Made by a program: the position numbers and the translations under genes. DNA of 64,000 bases from Prochilodus magdalenae (Eukaryota > Chordata > Actinopteri > Characiformes > Prochilodontidae). A model generated the notes under the pieces. That model was not told where the DNA came from. It did not search any database and saw only the letters and a program-made list of their open reading frames with translations. The DNA lies in the NCBI GenBank assembly GCA_024036415.1, contig JAMWET010001321.1:22778-86777 (forward strand). Reading direction: 5' to 3'. Of the stretch, positions 58,300-64,000 are shown one piece after another (the first letter of the stretch is position 1; every line of letters starts with the position of its first letter).

Positions 58300-59700
58300 T
58301 CAAAGATGCAGCAGTTATGTTACAATTTAAATGCCACCTTAAATTTTGAACCAATGTGAGGCCAGTTTAAGATCCGAAATGTCCTCTTTCAGATGCAGCC
58401 AATTACACTACATGGTGCCACCTTAAATGGTGAATTTTCCTGTATCACCTTTAATAGATCAGCCTTTTGTTAGAATTTTCCCTTTCCACCTTAAATGCTG
58501 ACGCAAGTATTTTCATTAGAATTTTCATGTTCCACCTTACGTGGTGCAGCAGGTACTTTGCCATTTAAAGTGCCACCTTAAATTGTGCTGCCATAAGTGG
58601 TGTAGTGTTAATGGTGCATCTTAAGCGGTGACTCTTCTAATGAACAGATAAAGCCAGCTTCCTGATCCAATTTTTCCGTTCTACCTTAAACGGTGACAGA
58701 AGCTTCTTGTTTAAATTTTCTCGCTCCACCTTAAAAAGTCCAGCGCCACGTTTCCATTTAAGGTGGCAAGATTTAAACGGCCTGGCTGCACGCTTATGGG
58801 TGAACTGGTAAATTCGAACTTGGCGCGCTCTGGCCAATAGGAAGCCGGCTTCAGCGGTCTCGCGGACATGTATTTGAATTTCAACCGTTTTAACTGCCAG
58901 AGGTTTAACGCGCTCCGAGCTCACCGGCTTCCTACTGATATATCGAGGTGGACTTCTCCACCATACAGACCAAACTAAGATCTAAACCAGGTGAAATGAG
59001 CCTATCTCCCATTGGCCTTGCTGGTTTTCTGGAGTTGACATTGCTAACTTTACTAACTAAGCTAACTGACACGAACGGAAGCGGAATGCTAACGGCTAGC
59101 TGGTGCAACCAGTACATTCCCAGTAAACATATGAACCAGTTCGACCAAGAAGCTGGCTTTACCATTTTAGGTGGCTGACCGCACAATTTAGGGTGGACTG
59201 AGAAAAATTTAACACGAAGCTGGTGCCACCTTAAATGGTGAATCAGCCTAAAACGTGAAATTTCCCTTTCCCCCTAATGGTGCAGTAGGTATGTACCCAC
59301 TTTAGGGGCCTCCTTACATGGTTCTACCTTAAGAGGTGAAGCTTATTGTTTGAATTCCTGTTCCACCTTCCGCCAGTGATCTAATGGCGCAGCCAGCCAC
59401 ATTAAATGGTGCCAGTTTCTTTTTCAAATTTTCTCCTTTCACCTTAACCGGGGCAGCAGATGCGTTACCATCCTAGGTGCCACCTTAAACGATGCGACCT
59501 TGTGAGGTGAAGCCTGTTTGTTGATCGAAGGGGCCGTTCCACCTTAAATAGTGCCGCAGGTACTTGACCATTTCAGGCGCCAACTTAAATGGTGCTACCT
59601 TATAAGTTATGCCAACTTCCTCGTTTTTTTGCCGTTCCACCAAAATGTGCAAGGTGGTACAATTTAAGGTGGACTGGGAAACAGTTTAACAGTGCCCTCG
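58300..59700. repeat. Cluster of degenerate foldback repeats
   Basis: Many copies of a short imperfect palindrome of the type CCACCTTAAATGGTG occur roughly every 30-80 bp (for example near 58334, 58427, 58487, 58531, 58569, 58680, 58728, 59226, 59366, 59480, 59540). They alternate with TTTTCC/TTCCA-rich linkers. The same motif forms the arms of the hairpin element at 8923-8998. It fills the non-coding stretch upstream of the nmi coding start. Confidence 0.8.
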
Positions 59701-59966
59701 CTGCCCAATAGGAAGCCAGCTTCAGCGGTCTCGCGGACTTGTATTTGAATCCCAGTCGTTTTAACTGCCAGAGGTTTAACAAGCACGGAGGTTTCAGAGC
59801 TCACCGGCTTCCTACTGATATATCGAGGTGAACTTCTCCACCATACAGACCAGAATAAGATCTAAACCAGGTAAAGAGGAGCCTACCTCTCCGTTGACTT
59901 GCTGGTTTTCTGTACCTGACATTGCTAACTAAGCTAACTGACTCGAACGGAAGCTGAATGCTAACG
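58834..59966. repeat. Duplicated promoter-proximal block
   Basis: Block 58834-59093 and block 59705-59966 match along CCAATAGGAAGCC, TTCAGCGGTCTCGCGGAC, TTTAACTGCCAGAGGTTTAA, CACCGGCTTCCTACTGATAT and GAATGCTAACGGCTAGCT, offset 871 bp at the left and 880 bp near the middle. The right-hand block stands just before the predicted first exon of the nmi-like gene. The left-hand block stops before the equivalent of its splice donor. Confidence 0.88.
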
Positions 59967-59983
59967 GCTAGCTAACCACTTAC

Positions 59984-60080
59984 TTTACTCGCTCACAAAA
60001 CAAACAAAAGTGACAGGATAAAATGCTGAAACTATCGAGTTACTTCGCTTGTCCTCCTCCTCCTGGTGTCGTCGCTGGCT
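59984..60080 (-). other. Predicted non-coding first exon of the nmi-like gene
   Basis: On the minus strand a strong donor AAA|GTAAGT (complement of 59978-59984) precedes the long intron ending at the acceptor directly before the ATG exon (58093). The coding exon begins one base after its acceptor, so a 5' untranslated exon must exist upstream. The start near 60080 is an estimate. Confidence 0.5.
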
Positions 60081-60084
60081 CGGT

Positions 60085-60140
60085 CTACTTCCTGGAAAGC
60101 CCCGTGTGGTCTGTCGAAGTAAAAGTGAAAGTTAGGCTGA
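60085..60140. promoter_or_regulatory. Candidate interferon-responsive bidirectional promoter (GAS plus ISRE)
   Basis: TTCCTGGAA at 60089-60097 fits the STAT/GAS palindrome TTCNNNGAA exactly. GTAAAAGTGAAAGTT at 60119-60133 fits the ISRE/IRF core GAAANNGAAA with one mismatch. Both lie between two divergently transcribed genes of interferon-induced families. Sites of this type can act in both directions. Confidence 0.6.
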
Positions 60141-60251
60141 GAGTGATGAACAGCTGACTCCCCCCCTCAGTTAGCTAGTGAGAAGTAACTCCGCCGTGAA
60201 GTCATACAGTGTCTAGATGTCCGTGACTCCAGCTCGGCGCTTGGTCTGGTG

Positions 60252-63200
60252 ATGGCGGAGAGAACGCTGGTGCTGGAGGGGCTTCCAGATGACCTGGACC
60301 CCGTTAGACCAAAGTTGGAGTTGTATTTCCGAAATAAGAGGCGGTCTGGAGGGGAGGTTCTGCAGATCCAGGAGCACCCAGAAGACAAGCGGAAAGCTCT
60401 GCTTGTTTACTTCCATGAAGAAGGTGAGATTTCTGATAGTGCCAGATCACAGACTGGTCGCCTCAAAGGCGAACTCCACCAGTTTTTTAGAATTCCTGAG
60501 TAATTCAGTGGTTGAGGTGCACAAGAAGTCTTAAGATGTTCCATATAATGGTTCCTCAATCATGAATTAATTAAAAGACACTAATTAAAACACATGCCAA
60601 AACGTCATCACAAAACTATTATAAAGCCACGTCTCAGTTAATAGGCAGCTTTTTCATAACCATTTCTATGGTCATTTAATTTGTGTGAGGGAGCTATTAG
60701 AGGTGGACGTCTGGTTCCATTCATTTCCATTGCAAGTTTCTCCAGAACCAAGCGTTTCACATCACACCACTCGGAGCGACTTTTTTTGAGTTTTATGTTT
60801 GCACCTGATAATTTAATGATGATGTTTTTAATTTAATCAGTGGAATTTCCCTTTTTCCTGGGTGATGGTAAAATAGTGGACAATCTGTAAATATAAAATC
60901 TATTTGGGGAGTATTTTGACCTGGATGTACTTAATTCAGCACTGTAAATAAATTCAGACTCATTAGGTTACTCTAGTACGCAGCATTTCAGATCAAACCA
61001 CTCTTAGTTTAACTTAGTTTACATTGTAACTCATGCATAAATTATGCCTTCATTTTGTAGAATTCCCCTTTAAAGTGACTTGAACTTAATAATAATAATA
61101 ATAATAAATGTCTTATAGATCAGCTTTTACATCGTTGGCAGCTCAAATTGCTTTTCAGACAGTTGACACATGCATTTATATATATATATATATATAAATT
61201 GGTGTTTTGTATTTTTATATATATTTATATATATCCTTTCCCGATTCCCAGATTCGAAGAAAGTGCTTGAGAAAAGAAACCACCAGATTGATTCCCAGAG
61301 TTGCAAAGAAGAATAAAATCAAAAAAAAAAAAAGTGCTTGTAAGTACAAACCAAGAAAACACCAGATCCCCAGATTGACTTCAAAGCTCTGGGAGTTGCG
61401 GAAGTGACAGTAAAACCAATGGAGGACAAGACCCAGAGCCCTGGGGTTAAAAAAGTCAGGCCTCCTATACAACCTAAGCCTAAGCTGGAAAAACCCGAGC
61501 ATAGCCAATCAACCCAGGCCCCCGCCGTTGAGGTGACTTATCTTAATCTCTCCATTTTGTTACCCTGTGCAGGTAGTTGGCATGCCTCATTTCCCTAGGT
61601 GAAGGACAATACCAGCCTTGGGAGTTGACTCTTTTTTCTACACCAGGTAATGGGAGGAGAATGAGGAAACATGGAGGTGTTTCTGGGAAAGCTGACAACA
61701 ATAAAGAAACATGATAACGTGGTGTAAAAGTTTAGGCAGCAGGGAATATTGGACTTTTGCCAGTTAAAACACTATATGACATTAGAACAGATACAAATGA
61801 ACACAAATACCATAAAACATGAAAAATTAGTCAGTAAAATTTTGGCATGGACGACATGGCAGAAATATTCACAATAGTTCAAAATATTATACCAGTACAC
61901 AATTTGCAACATGAGTTTTAGATTTTGCCAAGATTTAGTAAGTTGGAACAGACAAAATAGAGCCAGACAAAATAGGACTGGTAGTGCCTACAACTACATT
62001 TTTACAAACACTGAATTTAGTCGAGGACTGATCAAGCTCTATTTATAATGGAACATGTATGTGGTCAAGTTCTGACAAGATCCACAATATGCTCAGAAAA
62101 GGGTATTGTGATGTAATTTGTCACAATAACTATGAAATATTATTTTATTGCCCACCCAACCCATCAGGTGGTTGACCTGGAGCCCTATATTTCCCTTTTT
62201 TTGAAAGGAAGGCTGCAGACATTTCCATTAGACAAAGTGAGCGAAAGAGGTTTTCCTAAAGGAACAAAAGAAAGTGTCACCATGTCACTAATGTTTCATT
62301 GTCGTACTCTAAACTGTATACTAACTTTTCATTTAGGTTGATGTTAACAAAATTTATTTTATGTGGTTTTCACCATGAAATTTTAATAATGACATTACAG
62401 ACTTCTCACGAACTATACAGAAAAATAAGATTTTTTGTTTAGTCATGAGGATGTGTTAAAATTTAAAGCGTTTCTTTCTATAAATGTATTTATTTACTCT
62501 TTTAAATGTCGCTTATTGTAATTCATGTTTCGGTTTTGGTAAGGGTTAGTGAGTCCAGGGAGTATGGTGAGGAATTAGTGCCAAATTGAAATGCAGTCAC
62601 TACAATAGAAAAAACGTGATATGGAGTACACATATGGCATTGCTTTTCTAAAGTAATATCTTACATTTGTGCCAAAACAATTTAATATATGTTTTATTTT
62701 TTCTTATTTGGGAATGTCATGTGTGTATTGCTTTTCTTGTTTTTCAACTAGTGATTGCAATGTAGATTCCTTGGCATAAGGATGGTCTTCGGTTTTGTTG
62801 TGGTTAAGAAGTGCAGCAAATTTTAAATGACCACATATGCCTATAAATGCCTAATAAACATGTTTTGTCTTTCTGGCTTTTACATGGACTTGTCTCTAAA
62901 ACTCAGAAAGGTATGGCTCACTAAATAGATTTTATTATTGTAAATCATTAATGATTCACATGCAGCACATAGACCATAAAAGCATGGTGTGTTAAGTGTC
63001 TTTATCATAAAATGCTGTTTCAGGAAATGAAGAGGACTCTAGTGCACCGGACTTGCTTGTCAGCGCTGCTGAGTCAGTGGATAAAGATACCCTCAAAATA
63101 TATTTTGAGCAGTTCTCTGAACACGTGGAAATCACAAAGCATGGAAAAAACAGCTGGATTGTAAAAATAGCCAAACAGTCAGGTAAAAGTTGCCATGGGA

Positions 63201-64000
63201 TGTTTTGTGAGATCTGTGGTATCTAGATAGATACATTTCAGAGCTAAGGTTTCTCATTGGTTGGAATATCAGAAGGTGGCCATAGACATTAAAGTATCTG
63301 TCAGCATAATTAGAAAGTGAAAGGGGTATAAATCAGTAGGACTCAGTTTTGTCAGGAAAAAAACACTCTTAGCTCTTCAGGAAGTACTAAACATATCACT
63401 GACTGTAAAGAAAAGCCAACTTCCATTTAGTTGCTAGGAATAGAAACAGTGGCAGCAGCTCTATGACAGGATTTTGTACAGAAAGGTTCGTTGTTAAATT
63501 GATACAATCTGACATATATGTAAATGTCTTTTTCAAGCTTCAAACGCCTGTGTTATTCTAGAATAGTCAAATATGTTCAAAATGCATTGTTGTTAGCTCT
63601 TAGCACTAAAATACATCTAGAAACTCATGGGCATGCTAACTGTACTGTAGAACTGAGCTTTGACATTAATGAGTACCTGGCTCTAATAATCATAAAGAGT
63701 TTAGGGATTTACAGGATATTGTAGATATTGTATCAACACTGATACTGATTTCAGTATGATTCCTTTAGATGTTCTGGATATTCTGGGCCAGACAGAACAT
63801 GAATTTGGACTTTCAGTGAGGGTGTATAATAAACAGAGATGGGACCAACGTCGCTTCATCTTAACCGGGTTCAAAGACACCTGCAAATGCAAATTAGTTT
63901 CAGTGTTCATTGGCAGCTGCAGTCAAAAGGCAGAACATACCTGGGAGGTTCTAGATGATGACAGGATCATGGTCACCTTCAAAGAAGATATTGGTAAGTT
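60252..64000 (+). CDS. parp14: PARP14-like mono-ADP-ribosyltransferase, N-terminal exons (partial)
   Basis: Only the 5' part is in the window. Exon 1 (60252-60423, 57 codons plus 1 nt) encodes an RRM-like start with LELYFRNKRRSGGEVLQIQE, as in PARP14 and PARP10. Exon 2 begins at 61252 and continues the domain (SKKVLEKRNHQI) but meets TAA at 61314; a second, in-frame continuation (DFKALGVAEVTVKP) and a basic-proline linker follow at about 61374-61532 or 61572. Exons at 63024-63182 (DTLKIYFEQFSEHVEITKHG) and 63769-63993 (RRFILTGFKDT, WEVLDDDRIMVTFKED) encode further RRM-like modules, ending with a consensus donor. The macrodomains, WWE and catalytic domain would lie beyond 64000. PARP14 family proteins are interferon-induced ADP-ribosyltransferases acting in antiviral defence. 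The ATG has a good context (GTGATGG). A PARP10/PARP15-type paralogue is possible. Confidence 0.82.
61180..61240. repeat. TA-rich microsatellites in parp14-like intron 1
   Basis: TATATATATATATATATAAA near 61179 and an AATAATAATAAT run near 61090 lie upstream of exon 2. They leave a pyrimidine-poor but usable acceptor (CCGATTCCCAG) at 61251. Confidence 0.8.

Noticed and set aside
60252..60503. Unspliced 84-codon reading of the parp14-like first exon
   Set aside because: The domain match stops at the AAG|GTGAGA donor at 60423; sequence after it is intron.

Overview
The window looks like teleost fish DNA. It has intron-rich vertebrate genes, tRNA-derived SINEs of fish type, many decayed Tc1/mariner, hAT and MITE-like elements, and long minisatellites. 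The repeat mix suggests an otophysan (characin, catfish or cyprinid relative), but that is inference. There is no bacterial or phage gene organisation.

Layout. About 1-51.7 kb holds no recognisable host gene. It is a repeat-dense intergenic or very large intronic stretch. Its main components are: a 54-bp minisatellite in two blocks (541-1421 and 3396-5037); an unrelated minisatellite that also has a 54-bp period (44366-46433, about 38 copies); nine pieces of one internally deleted Tc1-like family (called F1 here); eight copies of a terminal-inverted-repeat family flanked by TA (called R1 here); a nearly full-length Tc1-like element with both inverted repeats (15097-16860) whose transposase is interrupted by a 46-bp tandem array; two other Tc1-like transposase relics (23641-24480 and 25960-26680); three SINE families; a solo LTR with an exact 5-bp target duplication (34699-35075); and several local tandem duplications. 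Single-copy islands rich in homeodomain-type and octamer-type motifs lie between them and may be conserved regulatory DNA.

The right end carries two genes arranged head to head. On the minus strand (51703-58092, eight coding exons, 366 codons, all exon phases consistent) is an N-myc interactor / IFI35 family gene, called nmi here. On the plus strand, starting at 60252 and running off the window, is the N-terminal part of a PARP14-like mono-ADP-ribosyltransferase gene encoding RRM-like modules. Both families are interferon-induced in vertebrates. The probable shared promoter (about 60080-60250) contains a GAS-type palindrome and an ISRE-like site 21 bp apart, so the pair may be a co-regulated antiviral module. 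PARP14-like exon 2 has an in-frame stop next to a partial local duplication, so this copy is either damaged or mis-assembled there.

The most unusual structures are the interleaved mosaic Tc1 fragment at 19981-20470, the duplicated promoter-proximal block embedded in a cluster of short foldback repeats (58.3-59.97 kb), and the broken PARP14-like exon 2.
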